A DNA stretch of 64,000 nt from Bradysia coprophila (GCF_014529535.1 NW_023503616.1:992001-1056000); one strand, 5' to 3'; shown: positions 11,489 to 22,976, counted from the stretch's first letter. Program-made: numbers and translations. Notes: generated by a model not told the origin, from the sequence alone.

Positions 11489-14356
11489 TCACTCGTCGAT
11501 ATATATTTCCCCGTCGCAGCCTTCGATATCCTCCGGTGAGAAGAAACCGCCATGAACCGTTGACAAGTGTGCGTAAATTTCAGAATCAGTACTCAGCACT
11601 CCGCATACCCAACACCAATGGGCATTACAAACAGTTCCATCGGTGAGTACGTTTTGACAGGTAATATGATTACAGCCTCCATACTTCTCCGTTAGGACTT
11701 TGCATTTCGGACATTCTTTAGCGAGTGTGTGGTGAGTGTCAACACAATCCACACATTGAAAGTCGACAATCTCCTGCTGTTCGCGTCCGCATTCACGTGG
11801 CATAGCTTGTTTAATTGCAAAACACTTCAAGCACCACGCATAAATATAGGCCGGATCGAATGCTGTAACGTCCATAGTATTCATCAGAGTGCATAGTGCA
11901 CGATTGTATTGTTTGACAATTTTTAAGGCAGGTATTCGCTTGCAATAGCAGCATACTAGCTGAGCAGGTTGACAAACACGACCGGGTGCCAGTTGATTGT
12001 ACCATGAATTGAGACATTTTCGGCAGGCTTCTATTGAGCAGCCTTTTTTCGTAAGGCCACAGATGGGCAAAAGTTTGTCAGATGGAACTTCTTCGAAGCA
12101 AATCATACATTGCGACGCCTTCAGTTTCATAAGAAGCGAAATGAGTGTTTGTTGTATCTCCTTCACATTCCAAACCTCCTTACGCGACTCGCCGACCATG
12201 AATGAATGGTTCATCAGTTCCTTTTCGTCAATGTTTTCGAAATTCCGCATCACCTTCTGTTTTTCCTCTATTGACATCTTAAAGACTCTGGTTTTGTCGT
12301 CGAAGAAAGTGACAGGATCAATGTCCATACCAATAAATCGTGCCCCATTTTGACGAACGTATTTCTCCACAGTCAGGTTGCATTTCTGTCCAACTCTGAT
12401 GTTGTTTTGCGCACAAACAGCGCAAGTATAATCTGACAATGGGAGCGAGCGTTGGTACAAAAACTTGCTCTTACACAATTGGCATGTAACTGATGGTGCC
12501 ACTTTACCCAGACGACAGAAGTGACACTTTGCTCTGCATCTTAAATCATCCTTTGCGTAAACAGCGTAATGAACCAGACATTTTCGACACTCGCACATCC
12601 AGCTGTCTGTTTCTGATTTCGGTTCTAAGTAACTGACTCCATCGTTCAAAAGGCACAAAGCGCAAGTATCATCCAATAGCAATGTCACCGAGCGCCATTG
12701 TCCACATGTCTTACATTTATCTTTGTAGTCAGGTCTCTTCGTTTTGTAGGATGTGTACGATATTTCAACCTCGAGTTGATTTTTTCTCGACCGTTTAACA
12801 GAGCCAATCATGATCATATTACGGAAATGTCTTGCTTCATCTTCTGTCAGACCATCGGCTTTTATTTGCATCATCAGTCTTGCAAAATCGATCGAATTAC
12901 ATTCGGGCAATTGCAAGTCGATCCACGTACCTCTGATTTCATTCAAAAATCTGGTTGCATCGTCTCGCAAAATCGACCTTGATATTTTTGCAATAGCTGC
13001 CATTATTGCGCTCAATCTTAACGAGAACATTGTGCCAGGACACATCAGATGGGGCAGCAACTTAAATTTTAAGTTTGATTGCAAATTTACCGGTAAGTAC
13101 GGTACGTTGCATTGACGACTAGGCATCTGAGCGGTAACTCGCAATCCAGTGAGAAGCTGCAATACCGTCTGAACAGCAACCGGGGCGCATGAAAGTCCGA
13201 TTTCGAATAACGTTTTCCGTGAGAGATGCTTGTCATGATCGATGACATAAAATAGACCATCGACGCCGTACGGAAGTATCAATCTCTCAATTTCGTCTGT
13301 GTTATCATAAGTAGTGTCAATAAAAGCTTGCAAAGCTGTCCGGTCCGAATCACTGATCATTGTCACTGTCTGTCCCAGTCTTTCAACAAGGGCATCACGG
13401 CGTGGATCTTTTCTTTGCTTACAAATTTCGCGCCAAAGTTTTCCAAACAATGTGTTGTATGTGAAGGCCATTACTCGTTCTGGCAGTAACAGTCTGTGAA
13501 ACACTCTAAAGACCACATCTTTATATTCTTCCGATTTTTGAAAGTTGATGGTTGGACTTCCAATTTTGAGTTTTATAGCTTGGATGACCTCGATTTTAAC
13601 CGGCCCCCGATGAGGTTTCTCTCTTTTGTTTTTCTTGTACATCGATCTGTCTGCTAGGATTTCTTTATAATTCCAGTCCTGATGTTTGGTAATATTAGAG
13701 CATTTCTGGGCGTATTCAAACTCAACGCCGGCCAAGTTTAATAGAATTCCGATGGTAGCACGCGTTACACTGGAACTGCCGATTTCCACACAATGACCGT
13801 TCGTAAATTCCGCAAGACTTACGTAAAATGGGTATGTTTCAGGATCATGTAAAGTTGGAAACACAGGGTACATGCGCATCTGACGGTCATGCAATAATTC
13901 ACAAATAGTGATCCATTGACTATTAGTTTTCCCAAGCGCACTAACTTCCATTCTACAGTTATCACTTTCTGGTCGATTTGCATAGTTGTGATGGGGCGGT
14001 GCATCTACGTACAGTATGCAGATTGTCGGTTTTTCCACTTTCTTGCTCGCTTCCCATAACCCCGTCTTAACCGCCTCGGGTTCATCACCTCCACCATCTG
14101 GCAGTAGCTGTTCTACGAATGAGAGCAAACCGGAAGTATCCATTATACTCGACCAACCACTCCATGCAATAAGTTCTGTATCGCAATAGTCTCGAAATGC
14201 CAGAACTGATATGCGGTCGATTAGATTGGTTAATTGAACCAGATCGAAAATCTGTGGAAGTGCAGACGTCAAGTCGGTTAGAAATCTACCCATAGAGGCT
14301 GTTGCATCGGTGATAAACATTAGATCGTAATCCTGAACTGCTTTTATTGTTTCCAT
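11489..14356 (-). CDS. Intronless vWA domain plus RBR-type RING E3-like protein
   Basis: One uninterrupted frame of 955 codons. Residues about 8-210 form a von Willebrand A domain with a MIDAS-like motif (TDATASMG, Asp17/Thr19/Ser21), then VLAFRDYCDTEL, DGGGDEPEAV and ILYVDAPPHH, the signature of the vWA subfamily seen in alpha-kinase fusions. A helical middle part (about 250-530) has no recognised domain. Residues 548-660 carry many CxxC pairs, a zinc-ribbon-like cluster. The C-terminus is RING-like (C750-xx-C753 onward), then a cysteine-rich in-between region (C842-H875), then a RING2-like module C882PKC885...GGC895NHITC900...C915WVC918. Cys895 sits where RBR ligases carry their catalytic cysteine. 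A ubiquitin ligase with a vWA binding head is the likely reading; substrate unknown. All neighbours of this size have introns, so a retrocopy, a transferred gene or an old intronless family are all possible. Confidence 0.85.
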   Translation of the reverse strand: METIKAVQDYDLMFITDATASMGRFLTDLTSALPQIFDLVQLTNLIDRISVLAFRDYCDTELIAWSGWSSIMDTSGLLSFVEQLLPDGGGDEPEAVKTGLWEASKKVEKPTICILYVDAPPHHNYANRPESDNCRMEVSALGKTNSQWITICELLHDRQMRMYPVFPTLHDPETYPFYVSLAEFTNGHCVEIGSSSVTRATIGILLNLAGVEFEYAQKCSNITKHQDWNYKEILADRSMYKKNKREKPHRGPVKIEVIQAIKLKIGSPTINFQKSEEYKDVVFRVFHRLLLPERVMAFTYNTLFGKLWREICKQRKDPRRDALVERLGQTVTMISDSDRTALQAFIDTTYDNTDEIERLILPYGVDGLFYVIDHDKHLSRKTLFEIGLSCAPVAVQTVLQLLTGLRVTAQMPSRQCNVPYLPVNLQSNLKFKLLPHLMCPGTMFSLRLSAIMAAIAKISRSILRDDATRFLNEIRGTWIDLQLPECNSIDFARLMMQIKADGLTEDEARHFRNMIMIGSVKRSRKNQLEVEISYTSYKTKRPDYKDKCKTCGQWRSVTLLLDDTCALCLLNDGVSYLEPKSETDSWMCECRKCLVHYAVYAKDDLRCRAKCHFCRLGKVAPSVTCQLCKSKFLYQRSLPLSDYTCAVCAQNNIRVGQKCNLTVEKYVRQNGARFIGMDIDPVTFFDDKTRVFKMSIEEKQKVMRNFENIDEKELMNHSFMVGESRKEVWNVKEIQQTLISLLMKLKASQCMICFEEVPSDKLLPICGLTKKGCSIEACRKCLNSWYNQLAPGRVCQPAQLVCCYCKRIPALKIVKQYNRALCTLMNTMDVTAFDPAYIYAWCLKCFAIKQAMPRECGREQQEIVDFQCVDCVDTHHTLAKECPKCKVLTEKYGGCNHITCQNVLTDGTVCNAHWCWVCGVLSTDSEIYAHLSTVHGGFFSPEDIEGCDGEIYIDE

Positions 14357-15797
14357 AGTGATGGTGACTATTGGTTGCTTTTTCTGGAAGTGACAGAAGT
14401 TTTTATTAGTTCTTTGCTGAAATTAAGTTCAACTCAGCTGAGACGAATTTATTTCACAATAAATCGAAAAACAAATGTAAAAGCACAAATTACTCACTTT
14501 GTATGCGCAACGAATATGCGCTGTAAATTTATTATCTTTGATTTAATTTCACTAGACAATAATGTTGTGTTTTCTCCGTCGACATTCACGTCTGCAATGA
14601 CTTCACAAACTGTTGAAGAATTGTTTTTATACTTCAAGAATAATATTGCTTAGAATTGTGTATATAAATCTACCACAGAGTGATATAATGTAGGTAGTAG
14701 GTTATATTCCAGTGGATTTATAATAATATGACGAAATTACCGGCTGAATTAATGATTCATTTCAACCGTTTCGATAATTTTTTTGTAGGGTGGATGTGCC
14801 CATCTTCAGACGATGGCTTACACAACTCTGTCGATTTTTACCATAAAAAATACTTTGTAATAATATAAAGAACGTACTGGTTTCCACAAATGATGAATTT
14901 ATCAGAGATTATTATCTAGTGTATTTGTGATGCAAATTGAATATTTAATTAAATCTGAAAAATAATCGTGTGCATCAGACTATGTGAAACTTCTTTTTTT
15001 TCATACAGTCCGACGACTTATACATGTCCCAGGATGGATACATCCACCCTATAACCACTTGTTATTAGGAAGTATCGGAAGTACCCAAACACGTTACAGA
15101 AGTTTCCGTAATTTACTACGAAAATGTAAAAGAAAAACAAGACAAACACTGTCGTCTTAAGGTGTCATGGATGTTCTAGGACCTAATGATAACTGTTAAA
15201 AGACTCCATTCTTGATGAAACGCAATTGAAACAACCAACATTCACATGACCAACAGAACCAACAGTAATATTGAGGTGTGCATGATTTTTGCATGCCTTG
15301 TCTAACATATCCAAGGTAATTCATTCATTCGTTGTGATAGTTATTGAAGTGAGGAAGGCTAATTCATTTTTTCATTCTTAAACAACAGACATTACTACCC
15401 CCTGTTGCATAGATTTTCAAACTTACCCTTATGCAGGGAGATTGATGCCAAAACAATTTCTTGGGAAAAGTTAAGATAAATTTGCGAAAATTCAAGAAAA
15501 TATTGGAAAATTTGTTCTCAAAAACAGTTCCTGCCCTTATGACAAATTGATTCTATTGATTTCTATTGCAACAAAAAGTTTCTGAGTACATTTGTGGAAC
15601 ATTGGTGGTATCAGAAATTGATAAAATGAAGTTTTCATCTAATTATGTTGATAAAACTGTTGAGCTTATGCTTTGCCAAAACAATTGAGGAATTTTCTGT
15701 ATCACGGCGAAATCAAACTCAGTTTTATTCAGACCACTTTAATAGGCAATTTTTATCAGAGGATTTTAAGCACTCTGTTTGCAGTCCGTAATATTTT
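14357..15797. other. Intergenic region upstream of the vWA-RBR gene
   Basis: No gene supported. It contains the MITE at 14786-15051. A segment near 15310-15350 (ATTCATTCATTCGTTGTGAT) resembles the sequences upstream of both isomerase genes. An AATAAA on the minus strand at 15724-15729 probably ends the first isomerase gene. Confidence 0.5.
14786..15051. mobile_element. MITE with TAGGGTGGATGT ends
   Basis: Ends TAGGGTGGATGTGCCCATC (left) and, in reverse complement, TAGGGTGGATGTATCCATC (right) enclose 266 bases. TA borders both ends, consistent with a Tc1/mariner-like target duplication. No coding interior. Confidence 0.75.
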
Positions 15798-16903
15798 TCA
15801 TTTCTTTTTCAAACTTTGAAGATATTCGCCTAACCGTTTCTGATTGACAGGCTCAGTTAGATTCGACCAAAAACTTTGCATATCAGCTTCACGACTGTTT
15901 TCCAATTCTTCAAGACCTTGCTTACGTAAACTGATTTTCGTCAAAGACCGTGCCATTGGTGATACATTCTTATATTGTAGCAAAAAATACTCACATTTCT
16001 GAATAGCATCTGTCTTATCAGTGGCAATCTCATCAACAAGTCCGATCTGTGAACATATTTTAATAGCACTTGAAGGATTGATTACTCCTAATACTTCTAT
16101 TCAACTTTCTACCCACTTTCAATGCTTCATCGGTGTTGTATAGTGTACCTAAAGTTAGGGCTTTTTCAGTCTCACGTTGTGATAATGTATTGCGCAGCGA
16201 TGAACACAAAAATATCGGTATTATTATGCCAATACGAGTTTCGTTCAGGCCTATTTTGTAGTTCGAACACATCACACGATATTCACAACTAACTGCTAAG
16301 AGACAACCGCCGGCCGGAGCGTGACCCTTTAAATAATAATTTGTGATTTAAAGTGTTTTGTAAATTAAAGTAACTGAAATGAGTATACATTTATTGCCGC
16401 CGCTGTAGGAAATGTAGAGCCATACAATTTTAGCCAAACGTCTTGGAACGTTGTCCAAAATTTTTTAAACCGTTCAACATCGGGTTTATACAGCTCATTT
16501 AAGTCAAGGCCAGCCGAAAATACCGTCGCGCATTCCTAAAATGGTTCACATACCAAATTGCAAGAGTGTGTATAAATATCCCATTCCACACGTATAATCA
16601 AATTGCAAGAGTGCGAATATTATACACTCGAAATGATAAGAAACTTACAGACGTCAATATGGCCCCTCTGCTTTTGTTATTTTCGAGATCATCGAACGTA
16701 GTCGACAACGCTTCAAATAATTCCAAACTTAATCCATTCACTGGCTTTCGGTTCATGGAAACCAAGGCGATGCCGGTTTTGTCATTAACTTCTACTTTCA
16801 CTAGGGGATTGGTTACGGCTGATAAACTCCGTACCGGCAGCTTTGGAATCCATTTGGAAATGGTTACTGAATTGCAAATAATTTTTGTGGAATTTCTGAT
16901 CAT
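15798..16903 (-). CDS. ECI1: Mitochondrial enoyl-CoA delta isomerase, copy A
   Basis: Four exons, 16903-16649, 16535-16389, 16326-16117, 16046-15798, all in phase 0, give 286 residues. The N-terminus is basic and Ser/Asn-rich (MIRNSTKIICNSVTISKW), a probable mitochondrial presequence. A crotonase fold follows: NRKPVNGLSLELFEAL, the oxyanion-hole segments VFSAGLDLNEL and GHAPAGGCLLAVSCEYR, and GLNETRIGI, whose Glu163 matches the catalytic Glu of ECI1. The C-terminal helix ends QSLKKK without a peroxisomal signal. Reaction: shifts cis/trans-3 double bonds to trans-2 during beta-oxidation of unsaturated fatty acids. A near-identical layout is found 3.6 kb away (copy B), with the same intron positions, so this is a tandem duplication; both look intact. 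Confidence 0.92.
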
Positions 16904-17293
16904 TGTCTGGAACTTCTGGAACTAAAGGAAACTACACGCACTTCTTGTTAATATTTTCTGAAGAATGTTGAAAGTTGCTCTTCTTTAATCCTCAATTGAC
17001 TGTCATATGTTAAGACTATACCAGATAAGTGATGTGTATATTTTTGCGTTGTTTATCGTGTGTATTTCATACATTCATTCGTTGTAGTTGTGAATGTAGT
17101 CAAGTAGAAGATAAACCATTTTCTTCGTTCCTCCTTGCACAGACATTATCTCTTTACTATCCGATATTATAGAAGAAGGAAATAATTGACTTGCCTATCA
17201 GAAAGGTGTACTGAATAAAAACGTTGTCTAATTGACCTAACCGACAAAGCGTTATGAATTTGATGATTAGCTATCGGTTAATGAGATATTTTT

Positions 17294-18830
17294 AGCCCCG
17301 TACGAAGTACAAAGGGGCTTATAGGATTACGATGCCGTGTGTAATTGATGGAATTCGAAGCAGACGGTAAGGGCAAAGTGTTTGCCTATGTTCATAGATG
17401 ACGAATCTGCAATAAAAATTTTGTCTGTCCGTCTGTCCGTCTGTCACGTCGATATCTTGAGTAAATCAAATCCGATTTCAAAAAATTTTTTTTCCCTGAA
17501 AGATAGTCGAAATAGTGAGGCTAAGTTCGAAGATGGGCATATTCGGGTCGGCCCTTCGTGAGTTAGGGCCACCTAAGTGATTTAAGGTCTTTTGGTGATA
17601 TTTATGGCAAAATAAACGATGGAAATGTAAATGACACGGCAAATGATAGGTATTGTCAATACCAATCCAGGAAAAAAAAGTTTTTTAAAATCGGGTGAGT
17701 GGACCGTGAGTTAGGGCCTTAGAAGTGAAATGCTACTAGGGCCCTATGTATATTTTACATAGAACTCGAGTAAATTTCATTTGTTTTTCGTAATTTTTGT
17801 TTGATTTGGAAGGTAATCGAATGCCGAATAGAATGTTGTTGAAAAAAAATTAAATTTGGGTCCTTGGACTAAGGCCACTACTAGGGCCCTATGTGTATTT
17901 TACATATAACTCGAGCAAATTTCATCAGTTTTTCGCAATTTTTGTTTCATTTGGAAGGTAATCAAAGGCCGAATAGAATGTTGTTGAAAAAAAATTAAAT
18001 TTGGGTCCTTGGACTAAGGCCACTACTAGGGCCCTATGTGTATTTTACATATAACTCGAGGAAATTTCATCCGTTTCTCGTAATTTTTGTTTCATGTGGG
18101 AGGTAATCAAAGGTCGAATAGAATGTAGTTGAAAAAAAATTTAAATTTGGGTCCTCGGACTGAGGCCGATACTAGGGCCCTATTTGTATTTTCAATATAA
18201 CTCGAGCAAATTTCATCCGTTTTTCGTAATTTTTGTTTCATGTGGGAGGTAGTCAAAGGCCGAATAGAATGTAGTTGAAAAAAATTTTTAATTTGGGTCC
18301 TCGGACTGAGGCCGATACTAGGGCCCTATTTGTATTTTCAATATAACTCGAGCAAATTTCATCCGTTTTTGGTAATTTTTGTTTCATTTGGAAGGTAATC
18401 AAAGGCCGAATAGAATGTAGTTGAAAATTTTTTTAAATTTAAGTCCTCGGACTGAGGCCGATACTAGGGCCCTATGTGTATTTTACATATAACTCGAGCA
18501 AATTTCATCCGTTTTTCGTAATTTTTGTTTCATTTGGAAGGTAATCAAAGGCCGAATAGAATGTAGTTGAAAAAAATTTTAAATTTGGGTCCTCGGACTG
18601 AGGCCGATACTAGGGCCCTATGTGTATTTTACATATAACTCGAGCAAATTTCATCCGTTTTTCGTAATTTTTGTTTCATTTGGAAGGTAATCAAAGGCCG
18701 AATAGAATGTAGTTGAAAAAATTTTAAATTTGGGTCCTCGGACTGAGGCCGATACTAGGCCCTTCAAAAAATAAAATTTTAGGGCGATTTGAAATTTTTG
18801 TTTCATTTGAAAGGAACGTCGTACGGGGCT
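17294..18830. mobile_element. Transposon-like element with AGCCCCGTACGA inverted ends
   Basis: Left end AGCCCCGTACGAAGTAC and right end (reverse complement) AGCCCCGTACGACGT bound 1537 bases. Inside are a GTCTGTCC microsatellite (about 17420-17445), a segment ATCTTGAGTAAATCAAATCC and the 146-base satellite. No transposase. The class is uncertain, because no clear target-site duplication is visible. Confidence 0.55.
17734..18762. repeat. Satellite array, about seven 146-bp units
   Basis: Units start with ACTAGGGCCCTAT at 17734, 17880, 18025, 18171, 18317, 18463, 18609 and 18754, so the period is 145-146 bases. Each unit contains ACATATAACTCGAGCAAATT and GGCCGAATAGAATGTAGTTG. The first two units carry GTCCTTGGACTAAGGCCAC and the later ones GTCCTCGGACTGAGGCCGA, so the array grew in sub-blocks. 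Frames on the minus strand are repeat by-products. Confidence 0.92.
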
Positions 18831-19425
18831 TCGTAATTGCGCTATGCGCAATTTGTAAGATGTACACATTACATAATAATTTTACTTTAACTACATTAAC
18901 CGGCGCAATAGGCTTACGGTCAAAGTAGGGTGACAGACGCACTAGGGTCACGTACGCAATAGATATACGGGTTTGTACGGGGCTCAGTCGCAGCAAACGC
19001 TCCGACTGTTCTGATGGCTCGTTTTCAAATCATTTGCATAAGCAACAACAACATATTCCTTTAAGCTTGTTTTTGTATGAATTTCGATTAGGTTCGATTG
19101 AATGTTTTAGATGTGTTGGAAGATTGGCGACAAAACAATGTCGCACACAACTTGCGGCATTGTACATTGAACCATAATATTATTATTATCACCGTAACGA
19201 AGCGATAATACAAGATTTTTGAATCGATATGCGTGAGATATAAATAAAAATAAATTTACAAAGTTGTAGTATTGTGTCACGTATACTGCCTGATGCTGAG
19301 CAGCTGAGCTTAAAAGCTCCAGTGTTAAAACAATTTTTTGTTTTACTAAAATAATCAAGCGAATGAAGTCATTTTCTTAGGCCGATTTAATATCGAAGCA
19401 TCGCACTACTAATACACAAAGCTTT

Positions 19426-20467
19426 TCATTTCTTTTTCAAACTTTGAAGATATTCGCCTATCTGCGTTTGAACTTCAGGCTGAATAAGCCTCGACCAAAA
19501 GCTTTGAAAGTCATCCTCACGACCATTTTCCAGTTCTTCTAAATCTTTCTTCCGCAAACTGGTCTTCGTGAACGAGCGTGCCATAGCAGATACATTCCTA
19601 AATTGTGCCAAGAAATTCTCACATTTCTGGATAGCTTCCGCCTTATCGTTAGCAATCTCATCAATAAGTCCAATCTGTAAACACATTGTGATATTCGTAT
19701 CACGGATTAAAGACTTCTGAGAAGAATTTCTACTCCACTCACTCTCAGCGCTTTGTCGGTGCTGTATAGTGTACCAAAAGTTAAAGCTTTCTCCGCTTCA
19801 CGCTGAGATATCGTATTGCGGAGAGATGCACGCAAAAATATTGGGGCAACTATACCGAGACGAGTTTCATTCAATCCTATATTGTAGTTGGGACACATCA
19901 CACGATATTCACAGCTAATTGCTAAGAAGCAACCTCCGGCTGGAGCGTGGCCCTTTAAATAATATCTTTCAACTTAAAGTGACTTTTAGAAATTTCCTGT
20001 AATTACGTTTATCGCCGCCGCTGTTGGAAATGTCGAGCCATATAATTTTAGCCAAACATTTTGGAATGCCATCCAAAATTTCCTAAATCGTTCAGCATCT
20101 GGTTTGTACAGCTCATTTAGATCAAAACCAGCCGAAAATACTGATGCACAACCCTGAAATGGTATGAATACCAAATAGCTACAGCAGCGAATGTGCACAC
20201 CAAATAACACAGTCTTACAGATGTCAGTACGGCCCCTCTAGTTTTGTCGTTTTCAAGATCGTCCAAGGTAGTTGATAACGCTTCAAACAATTCCAAACTC
20301 AATCCATTCACTGGCTTTCGATTTATTGTAACGAGAGAGATGCCGGTTTTGTCATTAACTTCTACATTCACTAAAGCATTGGTTACAGCAGACAAATTCC
20401 GTACTGTGACCTTTGGAATCCATTTGGTCACTGAATTGCAAATAATTTGTGTGGAATTTCTGATCAT
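19426..20467 (-). CDS. ECI1: Mitochondrial enoyl-CoA delta isomerase, copy B
   Basis: Exons 20467-20219, 20153-20007, 19952-19743, 19674-19426, all in phase 0, give 284 residues. Exons 2, 3 and 4 have exactly the lengths of copy A (147, 210, 249); exon 1 is two codons shorter (VTKWIPK instead of VTISKWIPK). Motifs are kept: VFSAGFDLNEL, GHAPAGGCFLAISCEYR, GLNETRLGI with catalytic-type Glu161. The C-terminus is again QSLKKK. It is expected to do the same delta-isomerase step in mitochondrial beta-oxidation. Most differences from copy A are conservative, so both copies appear to be under selection; division of labour cannot be read from the sequence. Confidence 0.92.
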
Positions 20468-21924
20468 TATTGTATGGAGTTCGACGAATTGTATGGGATT
20501 GTTTGAAGCTAATTTTTATATGGCAGTCGATAACGACAAGTAAACTTCTTTGATTGTTTGAAAACTGTTGAGAGCCACTTTTCTTAATAAACCTTAACAG
20601 CAGTTGACTGTCAAACGTTCAGACGTACACAAATAACAACTGATGTTTATATTTTCGTGTGTTTCTGTTCCATTCATTCATTCGCTGTGGTATTGAATGA
20701 AAGACTCAAGACCAACTCATGTATTGAACAATATAGTCGCTCAACTCAAACATATAAAATGATATGAAAGCAAAACAAAAGAGACCGTATAATGACAAAT
20801 TATCATCATTATAGTAAACGTACTTGTACCACATTATCGATATCAGCTTTAGTACGTATACCTTCTCTGCTCTATTTTATCGGTAGAAGTAAATATACGG
20901 CCCACGAACATATTGAAAAAGTAATTTTAATTACTGGGAGTAATCTACCAACCCTGAGAAAACTGAACAGTTTATAAAAATTTCATTAAAATGCTCACGT
21001 TTCTCAGAGCCGGTCAAACGATTACAACCAAAACTAATTTTTATTTAAAGGCTACAATTTTAGCTAAGTGCCGGTGCCTCTTACGAAGACAGCACTGTCG
21101 ATGTCTTTGGGCTTTTTCGAATTCGAAAATGTGAATTGTCTGGCACGATAGGTCTTTCGATAAAAACTTTATTTTCTTCATTTGGCTTCAATACGTTCAT
21201 TTAGCAATAGACCGTGTGCGATTTTGAGAAAAAAGTTTCATATTTCAATAAAAAGAAGATTTACCATGAAAACCATTAAAAAAAATATTTAAATTTTTTT
21301 ATAGAAATTATTGAAAAATATTCTTGCCATCCCGATGCCATCCCACTTATTAGAATCTTAGTAAGAATCCAATTAGAATGAATTAGAATGGTTCGGATAT
21401 CCTTTTAGTCTCGTTAAAATTACAGCTTTTAAAGTGAGATATAAAATCAATCAGACATTTTTCAGATATTCTGTTTACACTTTTGTTCTACAGAATAATA
21501 ATCTACATCAATTAAAAATAAATTATTTATACATAACACGGTCTATTAATTTGGATTTTCTGCGATGTGTAACAGCCGAGACATGCACTAGCGCTCACAG
21601 GGTCTCACAAATGTATTTCGTTTCGTAAAGGATTTTGAGAAAAGGTTTGTCCAGTGGGAAATGTTTTTCTTGCTTGCACCGATGTAGGCATGACACTTAC
21701 GTACAAATGTTATTAAATATAAAGTTTAGTACCTGCAGGTCCTGAAAATGTTGAGTTACAAAATCGGCACTGTTGATTTGGGTCTGTAGTTGGTAAATCA
21801 TTAACCAACAGTTTTTTAGTATTAAGTACGAAAATGTCAGTTGTAGTTACAGATTCGTGACTTTACTAGTTTACTGTTGCGACTGTTGATTTTACCAGTT
21901 TCGATTTTTGTACCTACTTGTTAT
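20468..21924. other. Intergenic, nothing recognised
   Basis: The first 250 bases are the upstream region of isomerase copy B. After that I see only AT-rich sequence without a supported gene. Confidence 0.4.
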
Positions 21925-22439
21925 CGAGGGGTGACTCACTTCTAGATTAAATGGATTTAATGGATTAAATGGATTTAATGGATTAAATGGATTTAATGGA
22001 TTAAATGGATTTAATGGATTAAATGGATTTAATGGATTAAATGGAATAAAAATTGGATTAAATGGATTAAATAGGAAAAAAGTTCATTTTACCAAATACT
22101 GTAAAAGTCTTAAAAATTGTTGTTTTTAAACGAAGCACGTACTACAACTCATACTACAAAGTTAAAAAGCGAAAAAATCCACTTTTAGGTGTTTTTTGTA
22201 AAGTGGATTAAATGGATTAAATGGATTAAATAAATTTAATACCATTTTTAACAAAAAAATTTTTCCTATACCTCACGAGTACTTAAACGAGCTGGGGATC
22301 GTGCAAATCTATTTTTCGCAATTACTTTACAAATTTTTCAGGTGGGTAGCCTAATTATTTCGGTAAAACTAAAAAAAAATATTTGGATTAAATGGATTTA
22401 ATGGATTTAATGGATTAAATGGAAGTGCGTCACCCCTCG
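21925..22439. mobile_element. hAT-type MITE with 8-bp target duplication and internal minisatellite
   Basis: Ends CGAGGGGTGACTCACTTC and, inverted, CGAGGGGTGACGCACTTC (one mismatch) are flanked by the perfect 8-base duplication CTTGTTAT at 21917-21924 and 22440-22447. An 8-base duplication is characteristic of hAT transposition. The interior contains the 18-base tandem repeat ATGGATTAAATGGATTTA at about 21950-22070 and more copies at 22203-22240 and 22383-22422. No transposase. Confidence 0.85.
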
Positions 22440-22484
22440 CTTGTTATCGGGAGCTGTTCATTTTACAGATGTTTAGCAACTGTT

Positions 22485-22670
22485 ACCTATTTTTACGTGT
22501 TACGGCATGTTTCATTTTCATTTACATTGCCTAATCACATAAAGAATTGTACTTACGAGGTTCCAAGTTGTTATTTGACAAGTGGGAAATACAGCCCTCC
22601 CCTTCGGGTCGGGCTGTAACACCCTTATCAATTACACAACTTGGAACCTCGGAAGTAATATACTATTAAG
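22485..22670. mobile_element. Palindromic foldback repeat, copy 1
   Basis: A hairpin at 22551-22657 has arms of about 45 bases (CGAGGTTCCAAGTTGT and its inverse) around a GC-rich centre (CCCTCCCCTTCGGGTCGGG). Flanks and hairpin recur in opposite orientation at about 42375-42562, including ATGTTTCATTTTCATTTACA. Confidence 0.75.
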
Positions 22671-22718
22671 TTTCTGCTTGTAATTTTTTGTTACGAACTG
22701 GAGTTGGTAATAACAACT

Positions 22719-22976
22719 AATTTTCTGTAATGGTTACAAATTTTCGGTTTGCTACGGTTTTTGGCAGAACATTGCTTACCAACTCGGATGGATAAACATT
22801 ACAAATTTTCTGTAATGGTTACGAATTTTCGGTTCCTATTTGTGGTAGATAATGACATTGGGAACATTGTTTACCAACTTTGTAATGTTTACCAATCCGA
22901 GTTGGTAAGCAATGTTCCCAATGCCATTTGCCAAAAATCGTAGAAAACCGAAAATTCGTTACCATTACAGAAAATT
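22719..22976. mobile_element. Long inverted-repeat element
   Basis: Arms of about 90-100 bases (22719-22809 and 22879-22976), starting AATTTTCTGTAATGGT and including GCTTACCAACTCGGAT, face each other. It lies in a GTTGGTAA-rich older element that the hAT copy at 23093 interrupts. Confidence 0.7.

Larger units (their letters stand above)
16904..19425. other. Spacer between the isomerase genes, mostly a satellite-bearing transposon
   Basis: About 300 bases upstream of copy A resemble the upstream of copy B (CATTCATTCGTTG and CAATTGACTGTCA versus CAGTTGACTGTCA). The middle is the element at 17294-18830. From 18831 to 19425 nothing is recognised apart from another GTACGGGGCT end at about 18976. 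Confidence 0.55.

Noticed and set aside
18651..18996. Minus-strand frames of 72 and 90 codons
   Set aside because: They lie in the 146-base satellite.
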